From Prevotella sp. (GTDB lineage: Bacteria; Bacteroidota; Bacteroidia; Bacteroidales; Bacteroidaceae), in NCBI GenBank assembly GCA_016281055.1, contig JAEEHW010000140.1, forward strand, positions 1-53,871: a stretch of DNA of 53,871 bases, written 5' to 3'. The position numbers and the translations under genes were made by a program. The notes below the pieces were generated by a model. That model was not told where the DNA came from. It did not search any database and saw only the letters and a list, made by a program, of their open reading frames with translations. This document shows positions 30,658 to 39,245 of the stretch, piece after piece. The stretch's first letter is position 1. Each line of letters opens with the position of its first letter.

Positions 30658-33345
30658 TCAATATCCAGCAGTAAAGCCATCGCGCTCCATCTCAAGCGAT
30701 GCCCAGATGAACGGGCCAATGCCCTTGGCATCGTTGTCGCGGATTGGCTCCGACATATAGTATTCAAATGAACCGTCACGGTTTGGACTCTTCTCCGGAC
30801 CCAGTCCGCTGACAGAGCAGCAGCGAGTGAGACTGATGGTCTTGTCGTCGTTGACCTTGATGAAATGCTTCAGCATATTGTTGTATGCCTTCACACCCTC
30901 TGCCTTAAAGTCATAGTTCTCTGCACCTGCAGCCTTTGCCTTCTCACAGAGCGGCCACACCTTATTGCCCACTGCCCAGTTGTCCTTCGTAGGCAGATAG
31001 CCGAGGCGGGCACCTTTCAGCAGTGCGTAGGTGAACATCGCAGTGGCTGTTGACTCAATATAGTTCTTCGGGTCTTTCACGTCCATTACGTCAAACCATA
31101 CACCGCTTTCCTTGTCCTGATAATTCAGCACGGCGGTCATGGCCTGCTGCAGCATGTCAACGACCTCGCCACGGCGCTCGTATCCCTCTGGCAGTGCATC
31201 GAGTATCTCCACCATAGCCATCACGAACCATCCCATGGCGCGAGCCCATGTATGCTGCGACAATCCTGTCTCCTTGTTTGCCCAGAACATTGTGTGGGTC
31301 TCGTCCCATGCGTGTTTCCACAGTCCAGTCTTGGCATCGTATGTACGCTGGAATGTCTTGCCTATCTGGTCAACGGCATCGTCATAGTATTTCTTTGCAG
31401 CCTTGTCGCCTTTCAACTCTGCCGCAGAGAGTGTATAGAACGGCAGTCCCATGTAGATGCCGTCGAGCCATACCTGCCAGTGGTATATCTCCTTGTGCCA
31501 CCACACACCTTCCTTGGTGCGTGGCTGTTCCTCAAGCTGGCGGAAGAATGTCTGCAGCGCCTTGTCTGAGCCTTCGTGGGGGAACAGACGGTTCATGCGC
31601 AGGATGAAACGTGCCGGACGGATGTTGTCAAGGTTGTATGCCTTGATGTCATAACCGGTGGTTGTGCCGTCGGCCTTTATCATCTGCTCTGGATAGCGCA
31701 CCACATAGTCCTTGAATATCGGGTTCTGGTATGCCAGCCATGTGTCGAGTATGCCCTCCAGTTCTATGCCCATGACATACGACCACTTGCCGTCTGGGCG
31801 CTTCTTCACGTCTGTAAAGTCAAGGTATATCGGGTTTGGCACACGCTGCATCTCACTCCACGACATCCACTCGGAATAGTGTTTGAAGGGTGGCTCAGAG
31901 AGTACCAGTTCGCCATTGATGCGGAGGTTGTCGAAGTGTATGTCGTGGCACTTGCCCGTCTTGCGCACTTTCTCGTCCTGCACACCGTTGAACGTGCAGT
32001 TCTTCACATTTATATTATATATGTTGTCATGGTCTTCCAGTCCGTTGAGCAATATGCCGTACTTAGACTTCTGACAGGTCACGTTCTCCATATACACGTT
32101 GCGCACGGTAGGAATAAAGCCACGCTTCGCACGTTCTCTTGGCTCATACATGAGGTTGATGCGCAACACTGCCTCGCGGCACTGGCCCACCTCGATATTG
32201 CGCATATACACATTCTCCGTAACACCGCCACGGCAGGTGTTTGTCTTGATGCGCAGCACACGGTCGAGGTTCGGCGAATCCATCTTGCAGTCCTCGGCAA
32301 ACACATTGCGCACACCGGCTGAAATCTCAGAACCAAGTACTACGCCACCATGTCCGTCTTCCATCGTACAACGACGAATGATGATATTCTGTGAAGGTAC
32401 GTTGGCACGACGTCCGTCTGCATTACGACCACTCTTGATAGCTATACAGTCATCGCCAGTGTGGAATATACAGTCTTCGATAAGCACGTCCTCGCACGAT
32501 TCAGGGTCACAGCCGTCACCGTTAGGACCTTCATTGATAATCTTCACCTTGCGCACGGTGATGTTCTTCGACAGTGTGGGCGTTATCACCCAGAATGGCG
32601 AGCGCAGCATAGTAACGCCCTCGATGAGTATGTTCTGACACTCATAGAAGTTCACCAACTGCGGACGCATACCATGGCCTTTGCCGAAGATACGCTCCTC
32701 CACCGGCACGCCGTTGTCTGACATCTGCAGCAGCGTGTTGCGGTTGCTCAGCGCATTGCCCAGCGAGTCCTTGCCCCACTTGTCGTTACCGAAGTATGGC
32801 ATGGACTGCGCCTGCGGTGTATTCTCGTTGAAGCCGAATTTCTTGGCTCCGCACCACTGCCACCATGTTTCGTTCTCGCCGTTACCATCGATTATACCCT
32901 CACCGCTGATGGCTATATTCTGTGCCTGATAGGCATAGATACATGGTGAGTAGTTCATCAGGTCGAGTCCTTCCCAGCGTGTCTTCACAAGCGGATAGAG
33001 GTCTGGCTCGTATGCGAAGAGTATGGTGGCATCTTTCTCCACCACAAGCATTACGTTTGACTGCATACGAATGGCACCTGTCAGGTATGTGCCTGCAGGC
33101 ACGATGACCTTGCCGCCGCCCGACTGCGAGCACTTCTCTATGGCCTTGTTGATAGCCTGCTGGTTCTTGGCAGCAGAAGCCTTCTCGGAAGCACCAAACT
33201 TCTTGATGTTATAAGTCTTGTTCTTGAATGTGGGTGCCACTATGCGACTCTCTATCTGCTGATAGAGTTCTGCGTCCCAACCTTCAGCGGCATTGACACC
33301 CAGCACCGCCAAAAGCATTAAAAAGATAGAAGTTAGTTTTTTCAT
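30658..33345 (-). CDS. Secreted GH28-GH105 fusion (polygalacturonase + unsaturated uronyl hydrolase)
   Basis: This 895-residue exported protein (signal MKKLTSIFLMLLAVLGVNAA) joins two pectin enzymes. Residues about 35-510 are a right-handed beta-helix GH28 with the catalytic motifs GPNGDGCDPESC, HTGDDCIAIKSG, DGHGGVVLGSE and RIKTNTCRGG. Residues about 560-890 are a GH105 alpha/alpha-barrel with GVWWHKEIYHWQVWLDG, WARAMGWFVMAM and CCSVSGLGPEK. GH28 cuts pectin or rhamnogalacturonan and GH105 removes the terminal unsaturated uronic acid, so one polypeptide could handle two steps. Other Bacteroidetes pectin loci carry such fusions. No promoter box is visible in the 123 bp upstream. Confidence 0.93.
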   Translation of the reverse strand: MKKLTSIFLMLLAVLGVNAAEGWDAELYQQIESRIVAPTFKNKTYNIKKFGASEKASAAKNQQAINKAIEKCSQSGGGKVIVPAGTYLTGAIRMQSNVMLVVEKDATILFAYEPDLYPLVKTRWEGLDLMNYSPCIYAYQAQNIAISGEGIIDGNGENETWWQWCGAKKFGFNENTPQAQSMPYFGNDKWGKDSLGNALSNRNTLLQMSDNGVPVEERIFGKGHGMRPQLVNFYECQNILIEGVTMLRSPFWVITPTLSKNITVRKVKIINEGPNGDGCDPESCEDVLIEDCIFHTGDDCIAIKSGRNADGRRANVPSQNIIIRRCTMEDGHGGVVLGSEISAGVRNVFAEDCKMDSPNLDRVLRIKTNTCRGGVTENVYMRNIEVGQCREAVLRINLMYEPRERAKRGFIPTVRNVYMENVTCQKSKYGILLNGLEDHDNIYNINVKNCTFNGVQDEKVRKTGKCHDIHFDNLRINGELVLSEPPFKHYSEWMSWSEMQRVPNPIYLDFTDVKKRPDGKWSYVMGIELEGILDTWLAYQNPIFKDYVVRYPEQMIKADGTTTGYDIKAYNLDNIRPARFILRMNRLFPHEGSDKALQTFFRQLEEQPRTKEGVWWHKEIYHWQVWLDGIYMGLPFYTLSAAELKGDKAAKKYYDDAVDQIGKTFQRTYDAKTGLWKHAWDETHTMFWANKETGLSQHTWARAMGWFVMAMVEILDALPEGYERRGEVVDMLQQAMTAVLNYQDKESGVWFDVMDVKDPKNYIESTATAMFTYALLKGARLGYLPTKDNWAVGNKVWPLCEKAKAAGAENYDFKAEGVKAYNNMLKHFIKVNDDKTISLTRCCSVSGLGPEKSPNRDGSFEYYMSEPIRDNDAKGIGPFIWASLEMERDGFTAGY

Positions 33346-33371
33346 ATTATGTAGGTAGGTTTAAGGCTTAT

Positions 33372-33443
33372 CAAATGAATAATGAATAGTGAATAATACA
33401 GAGTATCGCATTGCTATCATTCACTGTTCATTATTCATTTTTA
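33372..33443. repeat. AATGAATAATGAATAG inverted repeat
   Basis: Arms AATGAATAATGAATAGTGAA (about 33374-33397) and CACTGTTCATTATTCATTTT (about 33422-33442) around a short middle. It lies 26 bp after the stop of yebC and before the GH28-GH105 gene, where it may form the 3' end of the yebC mRNA. Confidence 0.55.
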
Positions 33444-33468
33444 AATATCTACTTCTCGCGAAGCGTAA

Positions 33469-34206
33469 TTATTCTGGCTTCATGTTAGTGTAAACAGTCT
33501 GCACGTCGTCAAACTCCTCGAGTTTCTCAACCATCTTGTCGATGGTTGCGCGCTGCTCCTCATCTACATCCTTCAAGTCGTTAGGGATGTATGTGAACTC
33601 ACCACCGATTTCCTCGAAACCTTTTTCCTCAAGGAATTTCTGGATAGCGGCGTACGACTTCGGATCGCCGTAGATAGAGATTGTTGTCTCATCCTTTTCC
33701 TCATCGTAGTTCTCGTCAAACTCATCATCAACGTTAAAGTCAATGAGTTCGAGGATAAGGTCGTCCATATCGAGGTCGGCAGGCTTCTTGAAAGTGAATA
33801 CGCACTTGTGGTCGAAGAGGAAGCTCAGCGAACCAGTAGTGCCCAGGTTGCCAGAGAACTTGTTGAATACCGAGCGAACGTCAGCCACGGTACGTGTGGT
33901 GTTGTCAGTCAGTGTGTCAACGAACACTGCTATTCCATGAGGGCCATATCCCTCGTATGTCACCTCCTTGTAGTCTGACTGGTCTTTACCCATTGCATTC
34001 TTGATGGCACGCTCGATGTTATCCTTCGGCATGTTCTCACGCTTACACGTTGCAATGATAGAACGCAGTGTAGGGTTAGTGTCTGGATCAGGACCGCTTG
34101 CCTTCACGGCAATGGCTATCTGTTTTCCCAAGCGTGTAAATGTTTTTGCCATGTGGCCCCAACGCTTCATCTTGGTGGCCTTACGATATTCAAATGCTCT
34201 TCCCAT
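33469..34206 (-). CDS. YebC/PmpR family protein
   Basis: This 245-residue protein has the full-length YebC pattern: MGRAFEYRKATKMKRWGHMAKTF at the start (cut here into parts GRAFEYRK and KRWGHMAK), TLRSIIATCKRENMPKDNIE (about 47-66), EVTYEGYGPHGIAVFVD (about 80-96), and DDVQTVYTNM at the end. YebC proteins were long called transcription regulators; recent work in bacteria and mitochondria links some to translation of proline stretches or translation of particular mRNAs. A promoter lies 57 bp upstream. Confidence 0.92.
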   Translation of the reverse strand: MGRAFEYRKATKMKRWGHMAKTFTRLGKQIAIAVKASGPDPDTNPTLRSIIATCKRENMPKDNIERAIKNAMGKDQSDYKEVTYEGYGPHGIAVFVDTLTDNTTRTVADVRSVFNKFSGNLGTTGSLSFLFDHKCVFTFKKPADLDMDDLILELIDFNVDDEFDENYDEEKDETTISIYGDPKSYAAIQKFLEEKGFEEIGGEFTYIPNDLKDVDEEQRATIDKMVEKLEEFDDVQTVYTNMKPE

Positions 34207-34262
34207 TTTGTTTTTGTGTAATTTATTTTTATAGTTTTATTTTTATATTATCCTTAAAAATG

Positions 34263-34330
34263 CAAAGTTACAAAAAAAAAATGAGAAACTTGTGATGTTT
34301 CTCATTTTTTTATATTACAAGGTGTAATAT
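34263..34330 (-). promoter_or_regulatory. yebC promoter overlapped by a hairpin
   Basis: On the minus strand the -7 box TAACTTTG (34270-34263) is preceded by an inverted repeat AAATGAGAAAC (34279-34289) / GTTTCTCATTT (34297-34307) occupying the -33 region and flanked by A and T runs like an intrinsic terminator. A second perfect palindrome ATATTACA-AGG-TGTAATAT is at 34312-34330. The arrangement could block read-through from upstream or bind a repressor. Confidence 0.55.
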
Positions 34331-34537
34331 TCACTATTATTTTCTCTAAATGCCAAAGGCATGTGTAAACGACTTTTTCTTTGCCGTATGTTATTTTTTC
34401 GACATGTTGCTGATTTCTTTAATTGTTCTATTTCTCCACCATTCAGAAAACTCATTTTAAGGAGCACTGAAGGAGGGTGGTGGACAAGAAGTCCAGAATG
34501 GGGGTAGAATCGCATAGAGGTACCTTAAAACGATTTT

Positions 34538-34642
34538 TTCAATGCACAATGCATAATGCACAACGCACAATTATGCCATGCGGGGTAAAAAATGCGAACT
34601 ATCCGCAATAAACGTATATTGAGCATTATGCATTGTACATTA
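34538..34642. repeat. CCATGCGG-cored inverted repeat
   Basis: Left arm AATGCACAATGCATAATGCA (34541-34571), core GCCATGCGGGG (34575-34585), right arm GCATTATGCATTGTACATTA (34623-34642). Same family as 5316-5440. Confidence 0.65.
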
Positions 34643-34659
34643 ATCGACGCCTTTTTATG

Positions 34660-34746
34660 TTATAAAAGCACTGCTTTTACAATATAAAGTGATAGCTATT
34701 GCACCGTAAAACGATAGCTTTTACAATGTAATATGATAGCTTTTAC
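34660..34746. repeat. Four-unit array of 22-bp GATAGCTTTTAC repeats
   Basis: Four back-to-back units of about 22 bp with consensus TGTAAAACGATAGCTTTTAC; units 3 and 4 are the best preserved. Each is nearly palindromic. There are no spacers, so it is not a CRISPR. Related to 18725-18768. The remaining spacer between yebC and pheT (34207-35078) contains only repeats, hairpins and two doubtful short ORFs. Confidence 0.6.
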
Positions 34747-34887
34747 TTCACAGACAGAAAACCAAAGCATTTTACATTTGCCTATATGTCGGATTTTCAA
34801 GTCCGTCATCAACCCTTTCTGCTGACGCAGATATAGGAAATTATTGTCATCACTCTTGTTGACTTTATTGTTTAGCCATAATATGGC

Positions 34888-34925
34888 AAAAAAAACGCAC
34901 ACATAACTTTACAGTCATGTGTGCG
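34888..34925 (-). terminator. Intrinsic terminator of the hisE-ftsE-pheT transcript
   Basis: On the minus strand a perfect 9-bp stem CGCACACAT/ATGTGTGCG (34925-34917 with 34904-34896) with a 12-nt loop is followed by T8. It lies about 155 nt beyond the pheT stop. Between them are an AGGAGTTA repeat pair and a GCGGCT-TTC-AGCCGC hairpin (34971-34985). Confidence 0.8.
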
Positions 34926-35078
34926 GAGATTATTTCTGCAAGGAGTTAAGAGGGGGGAACAGGAGTTATCGCGGCTTTCAGCCGCTAAGGAGTTAAAAGA
35001 CATTACGTTTTCTTATTCATACAGTCAAAAACATATGTCCCTTAACTCCCTCAAACTACCCTTTACTCCCATGAATAC

Positions 35079-37562
35079 TTATCTCAGTTCTGCGTTCAGT
35101 TGCTTCTTCAGATTGTTGATGAGCTTGTTCATGATGGCATCGATAGCCTTGTCGTTCATCGTCTTCTCGCTGTCCTGCAGCACGAAGTTGACGGCATACG
35201 ACTTCTTGCCTTCCGGCAGGTTCTTGCCTTCATAGACATCAAAGAGCTCAACCTTCTTCAGGAGTTTCTTTTCTGTCTGGCGTGCTATCTGCTCTATCTG
35301 CGCAAACTCCACATTCTTGTCTATAAGCAGGGCAAGGTCACGGCTTACTGCAGGATACTTTGGTATCTCGGTGAAGTGAACGGCAGCCTTCTTCACGGCA
35401 TTTGTAACCTGTGTCCAGTTGATGTCGGCGAAGAACACCTCACGGTCAATGTCTGCCTGCTTCTGCAGTTTCTTGCTTACGATGCCCAACTCTATGAATA
35501 CCTTGCCGCTGCGGTTCATCATCTTGATGCCGGTAGAGAAGATGTCGTTGTCGGTCTTCTCGCTTACGAGCAGTCCCTGCGGCATGCCGATGCGGCGCAG
35601 TATGTTGTCAACATGTGCCTTAAGTTCGTAGAAGGTGCTGTCTTCGTCAGCATGAATCCATGAGCCTTCTATGCGCTTACCCGTAATCCACAGTCCGAGA
35701 TGGCTTTCCTCTGAGTATGCCTTCATAGGATTCTCATCGTCCTTCTTCTCGTTGAAATGCTGGTAGCAGTTGCCAAACTCGAAGAACTTGAGGTTTGCCA
35801 TACGGCGGTTGGCGTTACGCATGATGCTCTCCAAACCGCCGAAGAGCAGTGACTGGCGCATCACGTTAAGGTCGCTTGACAGTGGGTTGACAATAGTAAC
35901 GCACTTGTCGGCAGGATATGCCTTCAGGTCATTGTAGTAAGCACCCTTTGTAAGTGAGTTGTTGAGTATCTCGTTGAATCCTGCACCTACAAGCTGTTCA
36001 GCTACGAGGTTCATCAGTTTGTGGCGCTGGTCTTCAAAGTCCTTGACAGTCAAGGTTGACTTCAACTGTGTAGGTATCTCCACATTGTTGTAGCCATAGA
36101 TACGCAGGATATCCTCCACCACGTCACAAGGACGCTGCACGTCCACACGATATGCTGGAACAGTTATCTGCAGTCCCTCTGCATCCTCGGCGTTTATCTC
36201 AACCTCGAGAGATGTGAGGATATTCTTTATTGTGTCGTTGCCTATCTTCTTGCCTATGAGGTTGTCAACGTATGCGAAGTCGAGGCGCATCTGTGGGTTC
36301 TCAATAGGATTTGGATATACATCTTTTATTTCCATAGACACCTTGGCACCTGCCAGTTCCTTACAGAGGATGGCAGCCTGCTTCAGTGCGTATATGGCTC
36401 CGTTAGGGTCGATGCCACGCTCGAAGCGGAATGAAGCATCGGTTGACAGGCCGTGGCGGCGGGCAGACTTACGAATCCATGTTGGGTGGAAGTAAGCTGA
36501 CTCGAGCACCACATTCTTTGTCGTCTCGTATGTGCCGGACCCCTTGCCGCCAAACACACCGGCGATACACATAGGCTCTTCGGCATTGCAGATGGCGAGG
36601 TCGTGCTCTCCAAGTATATGCTCCTCACCGTCGAGGGTGACGAATTTCTTGCCTTCGTTCTTGTCCTTCACAACAATCTTGTTGCCCGTCACCATGTCGG
36701 CATCGAAGCAGTGCATAGGCTGTCCGTATGCCATCATCACATAGTTTGTGATGTCCACGATATTGTTGATGGGGCGCAGACCGATTACTGTGAGTTTGTT
36801 CTTCAACCATTCAGGTGACTCTTTCACCTCGCAGTCAGTCAGGCTGATGCATGCATAGCGACGGCAAGCCTCCGAATTCTGTATCTCTACATCTATCTGC
36901 AGGTCGTTGTTGTCAACCTTGAAGTCATCGCATGACGGGCGGTGCAAAGTGGTTTCCTTGCCGTTAGCCTTCATCCATGCGTAGAGGTCGCGTGCCACAC
37001 CATAATGAGACAATGCGTCAGCACGGTTGGCGGTGATGTCAACCTCAATGAGCCAGTCGCTCTCCAGGTTGTAGTATTCAGCAGCTGGTGTTCCCACAAC
37101 AGCTGTTTCCGGCAATACGATGATGCCGTCGTGACTTGTTCCTACGCCGATTTCATCCTCAGCGCATATCATGCCGTTAGACTCAACGCCACGAAGTTTT
37201 GATTTCTTAATCTTAAATTCCTTGTCGCCGTCGTAGAGCACGCAGCCCAGGTCGGCAACGATTACCTTCTGTCCTGCTGCCACATTGGGCGCACCACATA
37301 CAATCTGTGATGGAGCGGCGGCAGTGCCGTCTTCGTTTTTCTTGCCCAAATCCACGGTGCAAACGTGCATGTGGTCTGAGTCTGGATGTGGTTCGCAGGT
37401 CAGCACCTGTCCCACATAGAGGCCCTTCAGACCTCCCTTGATAGTCTGTACTTCTTCAAGAGCGTCAACTTCAAGTCCTGTACTGGTGAGTGCAGCGCAC
37501 ACCTCCTCTGGTGTGAGGTCGAAGTCAACGTACTCCTTAAGCCATTTGTATGAAATATTCAT
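35079..37562 (-). CDS. pheT: Phenylalanine--tRNA ligase beta subunit
   Basis: This 827-residue subunit of the alpha2-beta2 synthetase charges tRNA-Phe. The order of domains is normal: N-terminal MNISYKWLKEYVDFDLTPEE, the EMAP-type tRNA-binding domain (about 40-155; ADLGCVLYDG, KSKLRGVESNGMICAEDE), the B3/4 editing domain (about 210-390), B5 (about 400-480), the catalytic-like core, and the C-terminal anticodon-binding FDX-ACB domain (about 730-827; FTEIPKYPAVSRDLALLID). Length is typical. It follows ftsE by 18 bp; pheS is not in the window, so pheS and pheT are separated here. Confidence 0.96.
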   Translation of the reverse strand: MNISYKWLKEYVDFDLTPEEVCAALTSTGLEVDALEEVQTIKGGLKGLYVGQVLTCEPHPDSDHMHVCTVDLGKKNEDGTAAAPSQIVCGAPNVAAGQKVIVADLGCVLYDGDKEFKIKKSKLRGVESNGMICAEDEIGVGTSHDGIIVLPETAVVGTPAAEYYNLESDWLIEVDITANRADALSHYGVARDLYAWMKANGKETTLHRPSCDDFKVDNNDLQIDVEIQNSEACRRYACISLTDCEVKESPEWLKNKLTVIGLRPINNIVDITNYVMMAYGQPMHCFDADMVTGNKIVVKDKNEGKKFVTLDGEEHILGEHDLAICNAEEPMCIAGVFGGKGSGTYETTKNVVLESAYFHPTWIRKSARRHGLSTDASFRFERGIDPNGAIYALKQAAILCKELAGAKVSMEIKDVYPNPIENPQMRLDFAYVDNLIGKKIGNDTIKNILTSLEVEINAEDAEGLQITVPAYRVDVQRPCDVVEDILRIYGYNNVEIPTQLKSTLTVKDFEDQRHKLMNLVAEQLVGAGFNEILNNSLTKGAYYNDLKAYPADKCVTIVNPLSSDLNVMRQSLLFGGLESIMRNANRRMANLKFFEFGNCYQHFNEKKDDENPMKAYSEESHLGLWITGKRIEGSWIHADEDSTFYELKAHVDNILRRIGMPQGLLVSEKTDNDIFSTGIKMMNRSGKVFIELGIVSKKLQKQADIDREVFFADINWTQVTNAVKKAAVHFTEIPKYPAVSRDLALLIDKNVEFAQIEQIARQTEKKLLKKVELFDVYEGKNLPEGKKSYAVNFVLQDSEKTMNDKAIDAIMNKLINNLKKQLNAELR

Positions 37563-37580
37563 ATCTTGTTTTAATTGTTA

Positions 37581-38252
37581 TCAGTTTTTCTTTTCACTCA
37601 GTTTGCCGTCCTCGCATTGATAGATGATGCCGGGGAACTTGTCAAGGAGAGTCATGTTGTGCGTGGTGATGACCACAGCAGTGCCTGTGGCGGATATATC
37701 ACGGAACAGTCCTATGATACTCTCTGCCGTCTCTGGGTCAAGGTTGCCAGTAGGCTCATCGGCAAGAACCAGCTTAGGAGAATTGAGCAGTGCACGCGCT
37801 ATGGCTATGCGCTGTTGTTCGCCGCCCGACAGTTCATGTGGCATACGTTCCTCGCATCCCGTCATGTTTACAGCCTTCAGCACCTCCCTTATACGTTTGT
37901 CAATTTCAAACTCGTCTTTCCATCCCGTAGCCCTCAGCACGAATTCAAGGTTCTTACGCACGGTGCGGTCAGTGAGCAGTTTGAAGTCCTGGAACACTAT
38001 GCCCAGTTCGCGGCGCAGGCTCTGCACCTCGCTGTGACTGATGTCGGTCATGTCGCGACCCAGCACATTGGCAGTATAGGCACTGTCTATCTCCAGGTCA
38101 CCATACACGGTGCGCATCAGTGAACTCTTTCCTGAGCCCACCTTGCCTATGATGTATATAAACTCCCCCTCGCTGACCTTGAAATCAACGCCGCGGAGCA
38201 CCACCTCGTCATCGTGGTGGCTGATGTTTACGTTTTTATATTCGATTAACAT
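37581..38252 (-). CDS. ftsE: FtsE-like cell-division ABC transporter ATPase
   Basis: This 223-residue ATPase has Walker A GKVGSGKSS (about 36-44), signature LSGGEQQRIAIARAL, Walker B LVLADEPTGNLD and the H-loop ITTHN. Of the ABC ATPases it fits FtsE best, which with the membrane protein FtsX activates peptidoglycan hydrolases at the septum. No ftsX is adjacent, so LolD/MacB-type assignment remains possible. The start is placed at the ATG 38252; a TTG 6 bp upstream is also in frame. The gene begins 6 bp after the hisE stop and is followed by pheT. Confidence 0.85.
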   Translation of the reverse strand: MLIEYKNVNISHHDDEVVLRGVDFKVSEGEFIYIIGKVGSGKSSLMRTVYGDLEIDSAYTANVLGRDMTDISHSEVQSLRRELGIVFQDFKLLTDRTVRKNLEFVLRATGWKDEFEIDKRIREVLKAVNMTGCEERMPHELSGGEQQRIAIARALLNSPKLVLADEPTGNLDPETAESIIGLFRDISATGTAVVITTHNMTLLDKFPGIIYQCEDGKLSEKKN

Positions 38253-38258
38253 CGTCAA

Positions 38259-38573
38259 TCAATGTTTCTTCCATCCTGGATTGTGACGCTCGGCAAGTTC
38301 TGCAGCGAGGTCTTCTATGCGCAGTCCCTTAGACGTGAGCAATACAATGAGGTGGTAAAGCATGTCCGAACCCTCATATATCAAACGGTCATTGGTGCCG
38401 TTGGTTGCCTCAATAACAAGTTCCAAAGCCTCTTCGCCAACCTTCTGTGCCATGCGGTTAAGACCGTCCTTGAACAGTGATGTGGTGTACGAGCCCTCGG
38501 GCATTTCCTCGTGGCGTTTCTCAATAAAGTCTTGCAGTTCACTGAGGAACAGCAGCGGATTTTTCTCTTCCAT
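38259..38573 (-). CDS. hisE: Phosphoribosyl-ATP pyrophosphatase
   Basis: This 104-residue enzyme of the MazG-like all-alpha fold hydrolyses PR-ATP to PR-AMP, step two of histidine synthesis. Motifs: SYTTSLFKDG, KVGEEALELVIEA with the metal-binding EExxE pattern (about 44-56), and YEGSDMLYHLIVLL with the ExxD metal site. It is a separate protein here rather than fused to HisI. It stands about 1.5 kb from the other his genes and has its own promoter, heading a transcript with ftsE and pheT. Confidence 0.95.
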   Translation of the reverse strand: MEEKNPLLFLSELQDFIEKRHEEMPEGSYTTSLFKDGLNRMAQKVGEEALELVIEATNGTNDRLIYEGSDMLYHLIVLLTSKGLRIEDLAAELAERHNPGWKKH

Positions 38574-38610
38574 TGTCTATATCTGTTTTTTTATTATTCC
38601 TTTAAGAGTG

Positions 38611-38640
38611 CAAAGTTACTACTTTTTTCTGACATACAAA
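38611..38640 (-). promoter_or_regulatory. Promoter of hisE-ftsE-pheT
   Basis: On the minus strand TTTG (38640-38637), 18-bp spacer, TAACTTTG (38618-38611). Predicted leader about 30 nt. It abuts the terminator of the preceding transcript. Confidence 0.65.
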
Positions 38641-38677
38641 AAAAAATTCCGCAGAAACTTCTGTTTCTCTGCGGAAT
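38638..38677 (-). terminator. Intrinsic terminator after the 38718 lipoprotein gene
   Basis: On the minus strand ATTCCGCAGA (38677-38668) pairs with TCTGCGGAAT (38655-38646), followed by a T9 run. It separates the his/lipoprotein transcript from the hisE promoter. Confidence 0.8.
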
Positions 38678-38717
38678 ATACTTTTACTATTTCAATATTT
38701 TAACCCGAAATAAACTC

Positions 38718-39209
38718 TTAATAATCCAACTGAACATCAGCGGAGTCCAACTCAGTTCCACTCTGAGCCAACTCTTCCATATAACTGCGTATCCTGTTCA
38801 GTCCGTCGCCACTGGGCTTGGCATTATTTCCATGTGAGTATATCTCTGTACCATCTGAAAACACAGCCTTGAACCCCCAAGTCCAACCATCGTGCACACG
38901 GACGTGGGGCAAATACCTTTCCTTGTACTTATACATCTTCTCTTCCTCTATTATCTTGCGGAAGTTTGCCACCATCACGTCATCAAGATGTTTCTCATAC
39001 AGAGGGCTGCGGCTTTTCTTCATGGCCCGCAACACATAGGCACCTGTTGAGTCGCGCTCCATACGTCCGAAATACTCATAACCCATCATTGTGCCTTGGC
39101 GTGAATACTCCACGCTGACGAGTTCTCCCTCAGGCATTCTAGCACATGCCGTCAGAGTCATCAGAAAACCAGAGATGAGCGTTGTCATTGACAAGAAAGC
39201 CTTTCCCAT
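38718..39209 (-). CDS. Putative lipoprotein of unknown function
   Basis: This 163-residue protein has a lipoprotein signal ending TLTAC (Cys at about residue 22). The rest is mixed alpha/beta with a repeated tyrosine/glycine motif (TMMGYEYFGRMERDSTG) and a WTWGFKAVFSDGTEIYS segment near the end. I recognise no family; such single-domain lipoproteins are common in Bacteroidales. It follows the 39246 gene by 36 bp on the same strand and ends at the terminator at 38638-38677. Confidence 0.75.
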   Translation of the reverse strand: MGKAFLSMTTLISGFLMTLTACARMPEGELVSVEYSRQGTMMGYEYFGRMERDSTGAYVLRAMKKSRSPLYEKHLDDVMVANFRKIIEEEKMYKYKERYLPHVRVHDGWTWGFKAVFSDGTEIYSHGNNAKPSGDGLNRIRSYMEELAQSGTELDSADVQLDY

Positions 39210-39245
39210 AACGATATAATGCTATCTGTTCACACCGACAGTCGG

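Noticed and set aside
34315..34515. Minus-strand ORF of 66 codons between yebC and pheT
   Set aside because: Part of a repeat-rich spacer, starts without a recognisable ribosome site and has no domain. It may be one of the short repeated ORFs of Prevotella, but I cannot support a gene call.
34660..34746. CRISPR array
   Set aside because: The repeats are contiguous 22-mers without spacers, and no cas genes are present.
34696..34902. Minus-strand ORF of 68 codons
   Set aside because: Its C-terminal part (KAIILHCKSYRFTVQ) is just the translation of the 22-bp repeat array, and it ends on the pheT terminator side without promoter.
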